This document shows positions 10,803-20,627 of a DNA stretch of 64,000 nt, in pieces. The DNA comes from Hyphomicrobiales bacterium. Lineage in GTDB: Bacteria > Pseudomonadota > Alphaproteobacteria > Rhizobiales > Xanthobacteraceae. Both the position numbers and the translations under genes were made by a program. Below the pieces are notes generated by a model. That model ran no database searches. It saw only the letters and a program-made list of their open reading frames with translations, and was not told the DNA's origin. Where the stretch lies: NCBI GenBank assembly GCA_013911975.1, contig JACESF010000001.1:62001-126000 (forward strand), read 5' to 3'. Numbering within the stretch: the first letter of the stretch is position 1; the number at the start of each line of letters is the position of its first letter.

Positions 10803-10903
10803 CCTGCAGGGCTGTCGCCTTGCCTTTGCCCGGCGCCGGGCGTATCGAGGTGCCGGGACACTCTTCCCCAACGAAGAGCGCCCATCTGTAAGGATGGAAC
10901 GAC

Positions 10904-12079
10904 ATGACGACGACCGACGCTCCGGCCACCCGCCCGGAAAACCCCAATTTCTCCTCCGGCCCCTGCGCCAAGCGTCCCGGCTGGTCGCTGGACGCGCTGC
11001 GCGACGCGCCGCTCGGCCGTTCCCACCGCGCCAAGGTGGGCAAGGTGAAGCTGAAGGAAGCCATCGACCTCACCCGCGACGTGCTCGAAGTGCCTGCGGG
11101 CTACCGCATCGGCATCGTGCCCGCCTCCGACACCGGCGCGGTGGAGATGGTGCTGTGGTCCATGCTGGGCGCGCGCCCCGTGGACATGCTGGCCTGGGAA
11201 AGCTTCGGCGAAGGCTGGGTGACGGACGTCGCCAAGCAGCTCAAGCTGGCCGATAGCCGCGTGCTGACCGCGCCCTATGGCGAGCTGCCCGACCTGAAGG
11301 CGGTGGATTTCAGCCATGACGTGGTCTTCACCTGGAACGGCACCACCTCCGGCGTCATGGTGCCGGACGCGGACTGGATCCCGGCCGACCGGCAGGGCCT
11401 GACCATCTGCGACGCCACCTCCGCCGCCTTCGCGCAGAAGCTCGACTTCGCCAAGCTCGATGTGGTGACCTTCTCCTGGCAGAAGGTGCTGGGCGGCGAG
11501 GCCGCGCACGGCATGCTCATCCTCTCCCCGCGCGCGGTGGAGCGGCTCGAGACCTACAAGCCCGCCTGGCCGCTGCCGAAGATCTTCCGCATGACCAAGG
11601 GCGGCAAGCTCATCGAGGGCATCTTCGAGGGCGAGACCATCAACACGCCCTCCATGCTGTGCGTGGAGGACTATATCGACGCCCTGCGCTGGGCGCAGTC
11701 CGTGGGCGGCCTCGCCGGCCTCCAGGAGCGGTCGAACCGCAATTTCGAGGCCATCGCCCAGTGGGTGCACCGCACGCCGTGGGTGGACTTCCTGGCCGTG
11801 GACCCGGTGACGCGCTCCAACACCTCGGTCTGCCTGAAGGTGGTGGACCCGGACGTGACCGCGCTTCCCGCCGATGCCCAGGCGGCGTTCGCGAAGGCCA
11901 TCGCGTCGGGCCTGGAGAAGGGCGGCATCGCCTACGACATCGGCTCCTACCGCGATGCCCCCGCGGGCCTGCGCATCTGGTGCGGCGCCACGGTGGAGCG
12001 GTCCGATGTGGAAGCCCTCACCCCCTGGCTCGACTGGGCCTATGGGGTCGCCAAGTCCTCGCTGACCCAGGCGGCGTGA
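10904..12079 (+). CDS. serC: Phosphoserine aminotransferase
   Basis: 391-aa fold-type I PLP enzyme that converts 3-phosphohydroxypyruvate and glutamate to phosphoserine, the second step of serine synthesis. It is the alphaproteobacterial/methanosarcinal subtype: N-terminal [15 protein letters not shown], then [14 protein letters not shown], and the PLP lysine K194 in [18 protein letters not shown] 10904 follows a weak AAGGA. serA follows on the same strand after 224 bases that contain a hairpin and a palindromic repeat, so the two genes are a functional pair but may have separate transcripts. Confidence 0.95.
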   Translation: MTTTDAPATRPENPNFSSGPCAKRPGWSLDALRDAPLGRSHRAKVGKVKLKEAIDLTRDVLEVPAGYRIGIVPASDTGAVEMVLWSMLGARPVDMLAWESFGEGWVTDVAKQLKLADSRVLTAPYGELPDLKAVDFSHDVVFTWNGTTSGVMVPDADWIPADRQGLTICDATSAAFAQKLDFAKLDVVTFSWQKVLGGEAAHGMLILSPRAVERLETYKPAWPLPKIFRMTKGGKLIEGIFEGETINTPSMLCVEDYIDALRWAQSVGGLAGLQERSNRNFEAIAQWVHRTPWVDFLAVDPVTRSNTSVCLKVVDPDVTALPADAQAAFAKAIASGLEKGGIAYDIGSYRDAPAGLRIWCGATVERSDVEALTPWLDWAYGVAKSSLTQAA

Positions 12080-12104
12080 GCTGCGCCGATAGCGCGCGAT
12101 AATT

Positions 12105-12128
12105 CCCTCTCCCGCGTGCGGGGGAGGG
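12105..12128. repeat. Short GC-rich intergenic palindrome
   Basis: CCCTCTCCCGC and GCGGGGGAGGG form an 11-bp stem (one G-U pair) with a 2-base turn, 26 bases after the serC stop. There is no T-run, so it is not a classic terminator. A related perfect palindrome is found at 40144-40166. Elements of this kind are common between rhizobial genes. Confidence 0.6.
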
Positions 12129-12160
12129 CCGCGTACCGACATTTTCCCGCACCTCCTCAC

Positions 12161-12256
12161 CGTCATGGCCGGGCTTGTTCCGGCTATCCACGGGGTTCCA
12201 CCGGGCACTGGCTGATGGATAGCCATGGATGCCCGGGAGAAGCCCGGGCATGACGG
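12161..12256. repeat. Long palindromic intergenic repeat, copy 1
   Basis: An imperfect ~96-base inverted repeat between serC and serA. The left arm begins CGTCATGGCCGGGCTTG and the right arm ends AGCCCGGGCATGACGG. A second copy with the same arms but a different central loop lies at 51242-51338. Shared arms with a variable centre indicate a dispersed, structure-forming repeat family of the kind known in Bradyrhizobium/Xanthobacter relatives. In RNA it would fold into a long stem. Confidence 0.8.
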
Positions 12257-12303
12257 CGGCATGTGAGGCGTCGGGCTCCCGCACTCAATCCAGGAGCCTT
12301 CCC

Positions 12304-13890
12304 ATGGCCCCCCGCGTTCTCATTTCCGACAAGCTGTCCGACGCCGCCGTCCAGATCTTCAAGGACCGGGGCATCGAGGTGGATTTCCAGCCCGACCTCG
12401 GCAAGGACAAGGACAAGCTGGCCGAGGTCATCGGCAATTATGACGGCCTCGCCATCCGCTCCGCCACCAAGGTGACGCCGAAGATCCTGGAGAAGGCCAC
12501 GCGCCTGAAGGTGATCGGCCGGGCGGGCATCGGCGTGGACAATGTGGACATCCCGGCCGCCACCGCGAAGGGCGTGATCGTGATGAACACGCCGTTCGGC
12601 AATTCCATCACCACTGCCGAGCACGCGATTGCGATGATGTTCGCGCTCGCCCGCCAGATCCCCCAGGCGGACGCCTCCACCCAGGCCGGCAAGTGGGAGA
12701 AGAACCGCTTCATGGGCGTGGAGCTGACCGCCAAGACGCTCGGCATCATCGGCTGCGGCAATATCGGCTCTATCGTCGCCGAGCGGGGCGTCGGCCTGAA
12801 GATGAAGGTGATCGCCTATGATCCCTTCCTTTCCCCCGAGCGCGCCATCGACCTCGGCGTCGAGAAGGTGGAGCTGGAGGACCTGCTTGCCCGCGCCGAC
12901 GTGATCACCCTGCACACGCCCCTTACCGAGAAGACCAAGAACGTCCTCTCGGCGGAAAACCTCGCCAAGACCAAGAAGGGCGTGCGCATCATCAATTGCG
13001 CCCGCGGCGGCCTGGTGGACGAGGCGGCGCTGCGCGCGGCGCTGGACAGCGGTCATGTGGCGGGCGCGGCGTTCGACGTGTTCACCATCGAGCCGGCCGA
13101 GACCAACCCGCTGTTCGGCCATCCCAACGTTGTCTGCACCCCGCACCTGGGCGCCGCCACCACGGAGGCGCAGGAGAATGTCGCCCTCCAGGTGGCCGAG
13201 CAGATGAGCGATTACCTGCTGTCCGGCGCCATCTCCAACGCGGTGAACTTCCCCTCCATCACCGCCGAGGAAGCCCCGAAGCTGAAGCCCTTCATCGAGC
13301 TGGCGGAAAAGCTCGGCTCGTTCGCTGGCCAGCTCACCGACACCGGCATCAAGACCATCCGCATCACCTATGAGGGCGAGGTGGCCAAGCTGAAGGTGAA
13401 GGCCCTCACCAGCGCGGCGGTGGCCGGGCTGCTGCGTCCGGCGCTGGCCGACATCAACGTGGTGTCGGCGCCGAGCGTGGCGAAGGAGCGCGGCATCGTG
13501 GTGGAGGAGACCACCCGCGACGCCGAGGGCGACTTCGACAGCCTGATCACCCTCACCGTCGTCACCGAAACCTATGAGCGCTCGGTGTCCGGCACGGTGT
13601 TCGCCGACGGCGTGCCGCGCATCGTGAACATCAAGGGCATCAAGGTGGACGCGGAGTTCGCGCCCTCCATGCTCTATGTGACCAACGAGGACAAGCCGGG
13701 CTTCATCGGCCGCTTCGCCAGCCTTTTGGGCGATGCGGGCGTGAACATCGCCACCTTCGCCCTCGGCCGTGACCGGCAGGGCGGCGACGCCATCGCGCTG
13801 GTGGAGGTGGACGGCCCCGTGCCTGCCGACGTGCTGCGCAAGGTGGAGGCGCTGCCCCATGTGAAGCAGGCCAAGGCCCTCAGCTTCTGA
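12304..13890 (+). CDS. serA: D-3-phosphoglycerate dehydrogenase
   Basis: 528 aa, the long form with an NAD-binding Rossmann core, an allosteric substrate-binding (ASB) domain and a C-terminal ACT domain. It catalyses the first committed step of serine synthesis. Seen: dinucleotide motif LGIIGCGNIGS, catalytic Arg in NCARGG, Glu in FDVFTIEPAE, and the His in CTPHLGAAT. The ACT domain (about residues 455-528, MLYVTNEDKPGFIGRF) suggests serine feedback. The start ATG 12304 is preceded by AGGAG; an upstream frame extension runs through the palindromic repeat and is not used. It ends in a strong terminator. Confidence 0.96.
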   Translation: MAPRVLISDKLSDAAVQIFKDRGIEVDFQPDLGKDKDKLAEVIGNYDGLAIRSATKVTPKILEKATRLKVIGRAGIGVDNVDIPAATAKGVIVMNTPFGNSITTAEHAIAMMFALARQIPQADASTQAGKWEKNRFMGVELTAKTLGIIGCGNIGSIVAERGVGLKMKVIAYDPFLSPERAIDLGVEKVELEDLLARADVITLHTPLTEKTKNVLSAENLAKTKKGVRIINCARGGLVDEAALRAALDSGHVAGAAFDVFTIEPAETNPLFGHPNVVCTPHLGAATTEAQENVALQVAEQMSDYLLSGAISNAVNFPSITAEEAPKLKPFIELAEKLGSFAGQLTDTGIKTIRITYEGEVAKLKVKALTSAAVAGLLRPALADINVVSAPSVAKERGIVVEETTRDAEGDFDSLITLTVVTETYERSVSGTVFADGVPRIVNIKGIKVDAEFAPSMLYVTNEDKPGFIGRFASLLGDAGVNIATFALGRDRQGGDAIALVEVDGPVPADVLRKVEALPHVKQAKALSF

Positions 13891-13917
13891 GGCATAAGGC
13901 CAGGGTTCGACGTGACA

Positions 13918-13946
13918 GGCCGCCGGTGCTCCCGGCGGCCTTTTTT
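13918..13946 (+). terminator. Rho-independent terminator of serA
   Basis: A 9-bp perfect stem GGCCGCCGG / CCGGCGGCC with a 5-base loop, followed by TTTTTT, starting 28 bases after the serA stop. The last T residues form part of the stop codon (TAA on the minus strand) of the convergent EamA gene. Confidence 0.92.
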
Positions 13947-14913
13947 ATACGTCCGGCGTGCGGCTCTTCGCGCCTGCCGCCTTCGCGCGGGTGGCGGTGA
14001 CGATGCCGGCGATCACCAGAACGTAGCCGGCGCCGTGGAACCACTCGAAGCTCTCGCCCAGCACTAGGATGGCGAGCACCGAGCCGAACACCGGCATCAG
14101 GTGGAAGAAGGGCGCGGCGCGGTTGGCGCCCACCAGTTCCACGCCCCGGTTGAAGAACAGATAGGCCACCAGCGCCGGGAACAGGCTCACATAGAGGACA
14201 ATCGCGATGGTGCGCAGGTCCATGGGCAGCGCGGTGACCGTCCGCGCCTCCGCGACGGAGAAGGGCACCAGGAGCAGGGCGCCGAGCCCCATAATCGTCG
14301 CCAGGAACGACAGCGGCCCGAGCGGCGGCCGGATGCGCAGGATCGCCGCGTAGAAGCAATAGATGACCAGCGCCACCAGGATCCAGACGTCGCCGATATT
14401 GGGCTTCAGGTGGAGCAGGATGTCGAGATCGCCCCGGCTGATGATCACCAGCACGCCCAGGAGCGAGATGAGGATGCCGATGGTCTGCCCCCGGGACAGC
14501 CGGTCCCTGAACAGGACGAGGCTCCACAGCGCGATGAGCAGGGGGGAGATGGATTGCACCAGCAGGCCGTTGAGCGCCTGCGTGTACTGGAGCCCGTAAT
14601 AGCTCATGGCGTTGTAGGAGGCGATGCCGGCGGCCGCGAGCACCGTGAGCAGGGGCAGGTTGCGCAGGATGATCGGCCAGTCGGCCCGCAATTGCCGCCA
14701 CGCGAAGGGCAGGATCACCACAGCGGCAAGGGCCCAGCGCACGCAGGCGAGCGTGATGGGGGGAATGCTGCCCGCCACGTAGCGCCCCAGCACGATGTTG
14801 CTGGACCAGAAGAAGGCCGTGAGGCTCAGCAGGACGTAAGGCGCGTCATACAGGCGCTTGCCGAGGCGGGCGGGCAGGGACATGGGCATGATGCGGGACC
14901 GGCGTTTCTCCAC
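13945..14913 (-). CDS. EamA/DMT-family transporter
   Basis: 322-aa inner-membrane protein with ten predicted helices in two EamA repeats (for example FFWSSNIVLGRYVAGSIPP early and the second repeat opening with GDVWILVALVIYCFYAAILR). The family exports amino acids, metabolites or drugs; the substrate is unknown. The start is GTG 14913 with AAAGG five bases upstream; ATGs at 14889 and 14883 lack a ribosome site. Its stop codon is shared with the T-run of the serA terminator. Confidence 0.85.
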   Translation of the reverse strand: MEKRRSRIMPMSLPARLGKRLYDAPYVLLSLTAFFWSSNIVLGRYVAGSIPPITLACVRWALAAVVILPFAWRQLRADWPIILRNLPLLTVLAAAGIASYNAMSYYGLQYTQALNGLLVQSISPLLIALWSLVLFRDRLSRGQTIGILISLLGVLVIISRGDLDILLHLKPNIGDVWILVALVIYCFYAAILRIRPPLGPLSFLATIMGLGALLLVPFSVAEARTVTALPMDLRTIAIVLYVSLFPALVAYLFFNRGVELVGANRAAPFFHLMPVFGSVLAILVLGESFEWFHGAGYVLVIAGIVTATRAKAAGAKSRTPDV

Positions 14914-15000
14914 CCCCGCCTTTAGCCGGTCGGGACAGATCCCAAAAGAAAAAGTTTTGCACGCAACCTATCAGTTTCCCTTATGTATCCGTCGGCACCG

Positions 15001-15573
15001 TCATCGGCCGAACAGGGACTTCAGGGTGCCGTCCTCCAGCAGCATGTAGGACGTGGGATTGTCAGGGCAGAGGCCGCCCGCACACTCCAGGACGGTGGAC
15101 ACGCCGTTCCCCAGCGCCATGGCCAGCCCCGCGATCACCGCCACCACAGCGAGCCCGCTCCAGGACGGCAGCGCCAGGTCGAAGGAGAATTGCCGATCGA
15201 ACAGCAGCATGGCGGCGCTGCCGAGGATCACGGCGATGAACACGATGGTCGCCCAGGTATAGAAATGCAGGCCCAGGAACGGCGCGCCGAAGCCGGCATC
15301 GCCGGGCGCGATATGCAGCAGCATCTGCCGCACCGCCACCGCGCAGCCCACCGCCGCCGCCAGGATCATCATGGCGTAGTGGCTGGGTCGGGGGCCGAAC
15401 CGCACATTGAGCGCGAGGCCCACCGCCACGCCCACGAACCCCGCGCGCTGGAGCAGGCAGAGCGGGCAGGGCAGCTCGCCATGGACGAACTGGTCGAAGA
15501 AGGCCACCGCCAGGACGACGGAGATGCCCAAAAGGCCGAGCGCGTTGAGGGTGCGGGACAGGGCGGGTGTCAT
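15001..15573 (-). CDS. dsbB: Disulfide bond formation protein B
   Basis: 190 aa with four predicted helices. The first redox pair is in the periplasmic loop ELPCPLCLLQR (CxxC) and the second is in LECAGGLCPDNPTSY, the expected two cysteine pairs of DsbB. It reoxidises DsbA by passing electrons to quinone. The small DUF5993 gene lies 7 bases upstream on the same strand, an arrangement frequently seen with dsbB. Confidence 0.9.
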   Translation of the reverse strand: MTPALSRTLNALGLLGISVVLAVAFFDQFVHGELPCPLCLLQRAGFVGVAVGLALNVRFGPRPSHYAMMILAAAVGCAVAVRQMLLHIAPGDAGFGAPFLGLHFYTWATIVFIAVILGSAAMLLFDRQFSFDLALPSWSGLAVVAVIAGLAMALGNGVSTVLECAGGLCPDNPTSYMLLEDGTLKSLFGR

Positions 15574-15580
15574 GGCAGCC

Positions 15581-15736
15581 TCAGAGCGAGATGTTGAGCG
15601 GGTCGGTGGCGTGCAGCTTGAACAGCAGCAGCGTGAAGGCGAGGGAAAGCGCGAACAGCGCCACGGCCACGCTGCGCCGGCCCGCCAGCACGGCGGCGAA
15701 GGCCAGGAAGAACCCGAAGAATGGCACGCTCATCAT
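15581..15736 (-). CDS. DUF5993-like small membrane protein
   Basis: 51-aa hydrophobic protein starting at one of two adjacent ATGs (15736 or 15733) after AAGGGG. It has two short helices (VPFFGFFLAFAAVLAG and VALFALSLAFTLLLFKLH) and a conserved-looking end HATDPLNISL. I recall this family as DUF5993, usually encoded next to dsbB, which fits here: the stop is 7 bases before the dsbB start. Role unknown; it may assist DsbB in the membrane. Confidence 0.7.
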   Translation of the reverse strand: MMSVPFFGFFLAFAAVLAGRRSVAVALFALSLAFTLLLFKLHATDPLNISL

Positions 15737-15851
15737 CGCCCGACCCCTTGATTCGCCCGGCGCCAGCGTAGGGCGGTTCGCAGGTCTTCGGAAGTTGGGG
15801 GCCAAGGGGGCGTTCAGGGTGTGTTAAGCGAATTCTCCGGAAGACGCATAG

Positions 15852-15866
15852 GAACATATTGCGAAC
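15852..15866 (+). promoter_or_regulatory. LexA (SOS) box upstream of recA
   Basis: GAACATATTGCGAAC is an exact GAAC-N7-GAAC direct repeat, the known alphaproteobacterial LexA site. It lies 65 bases before the recA start. A further GAAC occurs at 15870-15873. recA is therefore expected to be SOS-inducible. Confidence 0.88.
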
Positions 15867-15930
15867 AGAGAACAAAGAGGGTACGAAATCTCCATTGGAA
15901 AAGCCCTTGCGCTCAGAAGGCGGCACGGTG

Positions 15931-17016
15931 ATGACTCAGGCCACACTCCGACTCGTCGAAGGTTCCTCAATGGATAAGACGAAGGCACTTGATGCCGCGC
16001 TGTCTCAGATCGAGCGGCATTTTGGCAAAGGCTCGATCATGCGGCTCGGCAAGGGCGGCAAGGCCATCGAGGTGGAAAGCATCCCCTCGGGCTCGCTCGG
16101 CCTCGATATCGCCCTGGGCATCGGCGGGCTGCCGCGCGGCCGCGTGGTCGAGATCTTCGGCCCCGAATCCTCGGGCAAGACCACCCTGGCGCTCCATGTG
16201 GTGGCGGAGTCGCAGAAGCGGGGCGGCACGTGCGCCTTCATCGACGCCGAGCACGCCCTCGACCCGGTCTATGCCCGCAAGCTCGGGGTCAATCTGGACG
16301 ACCTGCTGATCTCCCAGCCCGACGCGGGCGAGCAGGCGCTGGAGATCGCCGACACGCTGGTGCGCTCCGGCGCCGTGGACGTGCTGGTGGTGGATTCGGT
16401 GGCGGCCCTCACTCCCCGGGCCGAGTTGGACGGCGAGATGGGCGAGAGCCAGCCGGGCCTGCAGGCGCGGCTCATGAGCCAGGCGCTGCGCAAGCTCACC
16501 GGCTCCATCTCCAAGTCCAACACCATGGTCATCTTCATCAACCAGATTCGCATGAAGATCGGCGTGATGTACGGCTCCCCGGAGACCACGACGGGCGGCA
16601 ACGCGCTGAAATTCTATGCCTCCGTCCGCCTCGACATCCGCCGGATCGGCGCCATCAAGGAGCGGGACGAGGTGGTGGGCAACCAGACCCGCGTGAAGGT
16701 GGTGAAGAACAAACTCGCTCCGCCCTTCAAGCAGGTGGAATTCGACATCATGTACGGCGAGGGCGTCTCCAAGACCGGAGAGCTTCTCGACCTCGGCGTC
16801 CGCGCGGGCATCGTGGAAAAGTCCGGCGCCTGGTTCTCCTATGACAGCCAGCGGCTGGGCCAGGGGCGCGAGAACGCTAAGACCTTCCTGAAGCAGAATG
16901 TCGAGGTGGCCGACCGTATCGAGGCGGCCATCCGCCAGAATGCCGGCCTCATCGCCGACCAGATCCTGGCCGGCGCGCCGGTGGACGGCGAGGAAGGCGA
17001 GCCGCCGGAGGCGTGA
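15931..17016 (+). CDS. recA: Recombinase RecA
   Basis: 361 aa, normal length. RecA forms filaments on single-stranded DNA, catalyses strand exchange and triggers LexA self-cleavage. Seen: Walker [10 protein letters not shown], Walker [10 protein letters not shown], the L1/L2 DNA-binding loops ([17 protein letters not shown] and [20 protein letters not shown]), and an acidic C-terminus ([10 protein letters not shown]). ATG 15931 ([11 protein letters not shown]) is chosen; a second ATG at 15970 ([11 protein letters not shown]) matches the usual start of shorter homologues and is the main alternative. Confidence 0.97.
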   Translation: MTQATLRLVEGSSMDKTKALDAALSQIERHFGKGSIMRLGKGGKAIEVESIPSGSLGLDIALGIGGLPRGRVVEIFGPESSGKTTLALHVVAESQKRGGTCAFIDAEHALDPVYARKLGVNLDDLLISQPDAGEQALEIADTLVRSGAVDVLVVDSVAALTPRAELDGEMGESQPGLQARLMSQALRKLTGSISKSNTMVIFINQIRMKIGVMYGSPETTTGGNALKFYASVRLDIRRIGAIKERDEVVGNQTRVKVVKNKLAPPFKQVEFDIMYGEGVSKTGELLDLGVRAGIVEKSGAWFSYDSQRLGQGRENAKTFLKQNVEVADRIEAAIRQNAGLIADQILAGAPVDGEEGEPPEA

Positions 17017-17341
17017 GGCCGCGCCCCGGCGCGGCGCCTGCGGGCGCCGCTCACCGCGCGGCTGGTCCGCCCCGGGCCGGTCGCTGCCTCGCCGTGGCTT
17101 CACCGCCATCCCGGTCGCGGCGCTGGGAAGGACGGGCAGGGGCAACGGGCCTTCCGTTTCCCTGGGAAACGCGCGCCGCAGCGGGCTTCCGCCTCCGCAT
17201 TTCTGGACAAGCGGAAACGTCATCGGTAAAGGGACGAGTTCCCCGTCCCGGCCTTGCGTCACCTGAATTGGGTGTGTGGTCCGGGCGGCCGGCGGCGCGT
17301 TGCGCGCCGGGCGGCGGTCGAGACGTAATGGTGGTTTGCAG
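17017..17341. other. recA-alaS intergenic region
   Basis: 325 bases without a convincing gene. It holds GC-rich inverted stretches just after the recA stop and a perfect small palindrome CGTTTCCCTGGGAAACG at 17155-17171, but no hairpin with a T-run. The alaS promoter is presumably here; no clear -35/-10 pair could be assigned by eye. Confidence 0.5.
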
Positions 17342-19990
17342 ATGAGCGGCGTCAACGAGATCCGGTCGACCTTTATCGACTATTTCGTGCGGGAAGGTCA
17401 CACGGCGGTGCCCTCCTCACCGCTGGTCCCGCGCAACGACCCGACGCTCATGTTCACCAATGCGGGCATGGTGCAGTTCAAGAACGTCTTCACCGGCGTC
17501 GAGAAGCGGCCCTATTCCACGGCGGTCTCGTCCCAGAAGTGCGTGCGCGCGGGCGGCAAGCACAACGATCTCGACAATGTGGGCTACACGGCGCGGCACC
17601 ACACCTTCTTCGAGATGCTGGGGAACTTCTCCTTCGGCGACTATTTCAAGGACCGGGCCATCGAGCTCGCCTGGAACCTGGTAACGCGCGAGTTCGAGCT
17701 GCCCAAGGACCGCCTGCTGGTCACTGTCTATTCCGAGGACGACGAGGCGCACGCGCTCTGGAAGAAGATTGCTGGCCTGTCCGACGACCGCATCATCCGC
17801 ATCCCCACCTCCGACAATTTCTGGGCCATGGGCGACACCGGCCCGTGCGGCCCGTGCTCCGAGATCTTCTTCGACCACGGCGCGCACATCCCCGGCGGCC
17901 CGCCCGGCTCGGAAGACCAGGACGGCGACCGGTTCATCGAGATCTGGAATCTCGTCTTCATGCAGTACGAGCAGCTCCCCGGCGGGGAGCGCGTGAACCT
18001 GCCGCGTCCGTCCATCGACACAGGCATGGGGCTGGAGCGCATCTCGGCGCTGCTCCAGGGCACGCATGACAATTACGAAACCGACCTCATGCGGGCCATC
18101 ATCGCGGAGGTGGCCGAGCTGACCGGCGTGCCGCCGGACGGGCCGCAGAAGGCCAGCCACCGGGTCATCGCCGACCACCTGCGGGCCTCCGTCTTCCTCA
18201 CCGCCGATGGCGTGCTGCCCTCCAACGAGGGCCGCGGCTATGTGCTGCGACGCATCATGCGCCGCGCCATGCGCCACGCGCAGCTTCTCGGCGCGCGCGA
18301 CCCGCTCATGCACCGGCTGGTGCCGATCCTGGTGCGCGAGATGGGCCGTGCCTATCCCGAGATTTCCCGCGCCGAGCCGCTGGCGCAGGAGACGCTTCTT
18401 CTGGAGGAGCGCCGCTTCCGCCGCACCCTGGAGCGCGGCCTCGGTATCCTGGAGGAGGAGAGCGCGGGCCTGACGTCCGGCGCCAGCTTCCCCGGCGATG
18501 TCGCCTTCAAGCTCTACGACACCTACGGCTTCCCCCTCGACCTCACCGAGGATGCGCTGCGTGGGCGCGGCATCAAGGTGGACCTGCCGGCCTTCAACGC
18601 CGCCATGGAGCGCCAGCGGGCGGACGCCCGCGCCGCGTGGCAGGGGTCCGGCGAGGCGGCTACCGATACCGTCTGGTTCGCGCTGAAGGAGCGCGAGGGC
18701 GCCACCGAGTTCCTCGGCTACGACACGGAGAGCGCCGAGGGCGTCGTCTGCGCGCTGGTGAAGGACGGGGCCGAGGTGGAGGCGCTGAAGGCGGGCGAGC
18801 AGGGGCTCGTCGTCCTCAACCAGACGCCCTTCTACGGCGAGTCCGGCGGCCAGGTGGGCGATACCGGCCTGATGGTGGGCGAGGATGTGCGAGCCACCGT
18901 GCTGAGCACCCAGAAGAAGCTGGGCGACCTGTTCGTGCACGAGGTGCAGGTGGCCGAAGGCACGCTGGCGCGGGGCACGGCCCTGGCGCTGGAGGTGGAC
19001 CACGCGCGCCGCTCCGCCGTGCGCGCCAATCATTCCGCGACCCACCTTCTGCACGAGGCGCTGCGCCGCGTGCTCGGCGACCATGTGGCCCAGAAGGGCT
19101 CCCTGGTGGCGCCCGACCGGCTCCGCTTCGACTTCTCCCACCCCAAGCCCATGAGCGACAACGAACTCGCCGAGGTGGAGGAGATCGTCAACGCCTATGT
19201 GCTGCGCAACGAGCCCGTGGAAACCCGCCTCATGGCGGTGGACGACGCCATCACCTCCGGTGCGCGGGCGCTGTTCGGCGAGAAGTACGGCGACGAGGTC
19301 CGCGTCGTCACCATGGGCACCGATTCCGGCAACGGCGCGCCGTTCTCCGTGGAATTGTGCGGCGGCACTCATGTGAAGCGGACCGGCGACATCGGCCTTG
19401 TGACAGTCGTCGGCGAGAGCGCCGTGGCCTCCGGCGTGCGCCGGGTCGAGGCGCTCACCGCCACCCAGGCCCGTCACTATCTCAACGGCGCCAATGCGGC
19501 GCTCCAGGCTGCCGCCGCCACCCTGAAGGCGCCGGTGGGCGAAGTGGATGCGCGCATCGCGGCCCTGGTGGACGAGCGTCGCAAGCTGGAGCGCGAACTG
19601 TCCGACGCGCGGCGCAAGCTCGCCATGGGCGGCGGCGGCGACAGCGGCCCCGCCATCACCGAGGTGGCGGGCACCCGCTATCTGCGCATCCTCATGGAAG
19701 GCGCGGACCCGAAGGACCTCAAGTCCATCGTGGACCAGGGCAAGACCAAGATCGGCTCGGGCATCGTCGCGGTCGCCAATGTGGCGGCGGACGGCAAGGG
19801 CGCCCTGGTGGTGGGCGTGACCGGGGATCTCGCGGGCCGGTTCGATGCCCAGAAGCTGGTGCGCGTCGGCGTCGAGGCCCTCGGCGGGAAGGGCGGCGGC
19901 GGCCGTCCTGACATGGCGCAGGGCGGCGGGCCGGAAGGCGCGAAGGCCGATGCGGCGCTCGCCGCCATCGAGGCCGCGCTCGCGGGCTGA
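17342..19990 (+). CDS. alaS: Alanyl-tRNA synthetase
   Basis: 882 aa, full length. It charges tRNA-Ala and edits mischarged Ser/Gly. Seen: class II catalytic core (motif 1 around [30 protein letters not shown]), the editing-domain zinc site HSATHLLHE with [10 protein letters not shown], and the C-terminal C-Ala domain. ATG 17342 is chosen as the family begins [15 protein letters not shown]. It sits downstream of recA, the normal order in Rhizobiales. Confidence 0.97.
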   Translation: MSGVNEIRSTFIDYFVREGHTAVPSSPLVPRNDPTLMFTNAGMVQFKNVFTGVEKRPYSTAVSSQKCVRAGGKHNDLDNVGYTARHHTFFEMLGNFSFGDYFKDRAIELAWNLVTREFELPKDRLLVTVYSEDDEAHALWKKIAGLSDDRIIRIPTSDNFWAMGDTGPCGPCSEIFFDHGAHIPGGPPGSEDQDGDRFIEIWNLVFMQYEQLPGGERVNLPRPSIDTGMGLERISALLQGTHDNYETDLMRAIIAEVAELTGVPPDGPQKASHRVIADHLRASVFLTADGVLPSNEGRGYVLRRIMRRAMRHAQLLGARDPLMHRLVPILVREMGRAYPEISRAEPLAQETLLLEERRFRRTLERGLGILEEESAGLTSGASFPGDVAFKLYDTYGFPLDLTEDALRGRGIKVDLPAFNAAMERQRADARAAWQGSGEAATDTVWFALKEREGATEFLGYDTESAEGVVCALVKDGAEVEALKAGEQGLVVLNQTPFYGESGGQVGDTGLMVGEDVRATVLSTQKKLGDLFVHEVQVAEGTLARGTALALEVDHARRSAVRANHSATHLLHEALRRVLGDHVAQKGSLVAPDRLRFDFSHPKPMSDNELAEVEEIVNAYVLRNEPVETRLMAVDDAITSGARALFGEKYGDEVRVVTMGTDSGNGAPFSVELCGGTHVKRTGDIGLVTVVGESAVASGVRRVEALTATQARHYLNGANAALQAAAATLKAPVGEVDARIAALVDERRKLERELSDARRKLAMGGGGDSGPAITEVAGTRYLRILMEGADPKDLKSIVDQGKTKIGSGIVAVANVAADGKGALVVGVTGDLAGRFDAQKLVRVGVEALGGKGGGGRPDMAQGGGPEGAKADAALAAIEAALAG

Positions 19991-20627
19991 GTGGATGTGA
20001 GCCGGATTTTGGGCCCGCGTTCTGCGTGCGGGTCGCGGCCGAAGGCGCGTCGTCGGTGACCGTGGGGACAACGTGGGCGGATGGCGCCCGCATGTGCACG
20101 GTCGATCGCGTCCGGTTCCTCCTACGGCATGGGAGCGGTGTCTGGACAGGGTGCTGCTGAGCCGGTGAGGCCATCGCCTGTGGGGCGGCGGCAGGCGCTC
20201 CGGTGTTGCTCTACTGAACGGGGATGAGCGCCGGGACGCGCCGGGATGGGAACGCGCCGATCACGGGCAGCCCATCCGGCCCGCGCGACGCCAAGGGAAG
20301 GACGTGCCGAGGGGCAGGGCCGAGGCGAGACGTGTCGTGTGCATCGGGGGTAGCGGCCAATTTCAAGCCGTCCGGTGCGTGCGGACGACCGCCGGGGTTC
20401 CGGACTGTTGCAAGTCCGGTCATTGAGCCTGCGTGCGGCCTGTCTCCCGGGGAAGGGAAGGGCGCGCGGCGGGTGAGTTGAAAGTTGATGTGTTTGTCGG
20501 GTGTCGGCGGCCAATTTGATGCCGCTCCTCCAGCGGCCGCGGATTATTTTCTGAGCGGTGGGCGATGGGGGATGCGCGGTCAGGAGCGATCGCCGTCCGG
20601 TCGGTTCCGTTCCGGGGGGAAGGGCGC
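19991..20627. other. alaS-antiporter intergenic region
   Basis: About 640 bases with no ORF that looks coding on either strand and no RNA gene recognised. It contains an 18-base direct repeat with two mismatches: GCGGCCAATTTCAAGCCG at 20353-20370 and GCGGCCAATTTGATGCCG at 20507-20524. It may be a leader or regulatory region of the downstream antiporter gene. Confidence 0.45.

Noticed and set aside
12105..12128. Rho-independent terminator of serC
   Set aside because: A hairpin is present but no T-run follows; treated as an intergenic palindrome.
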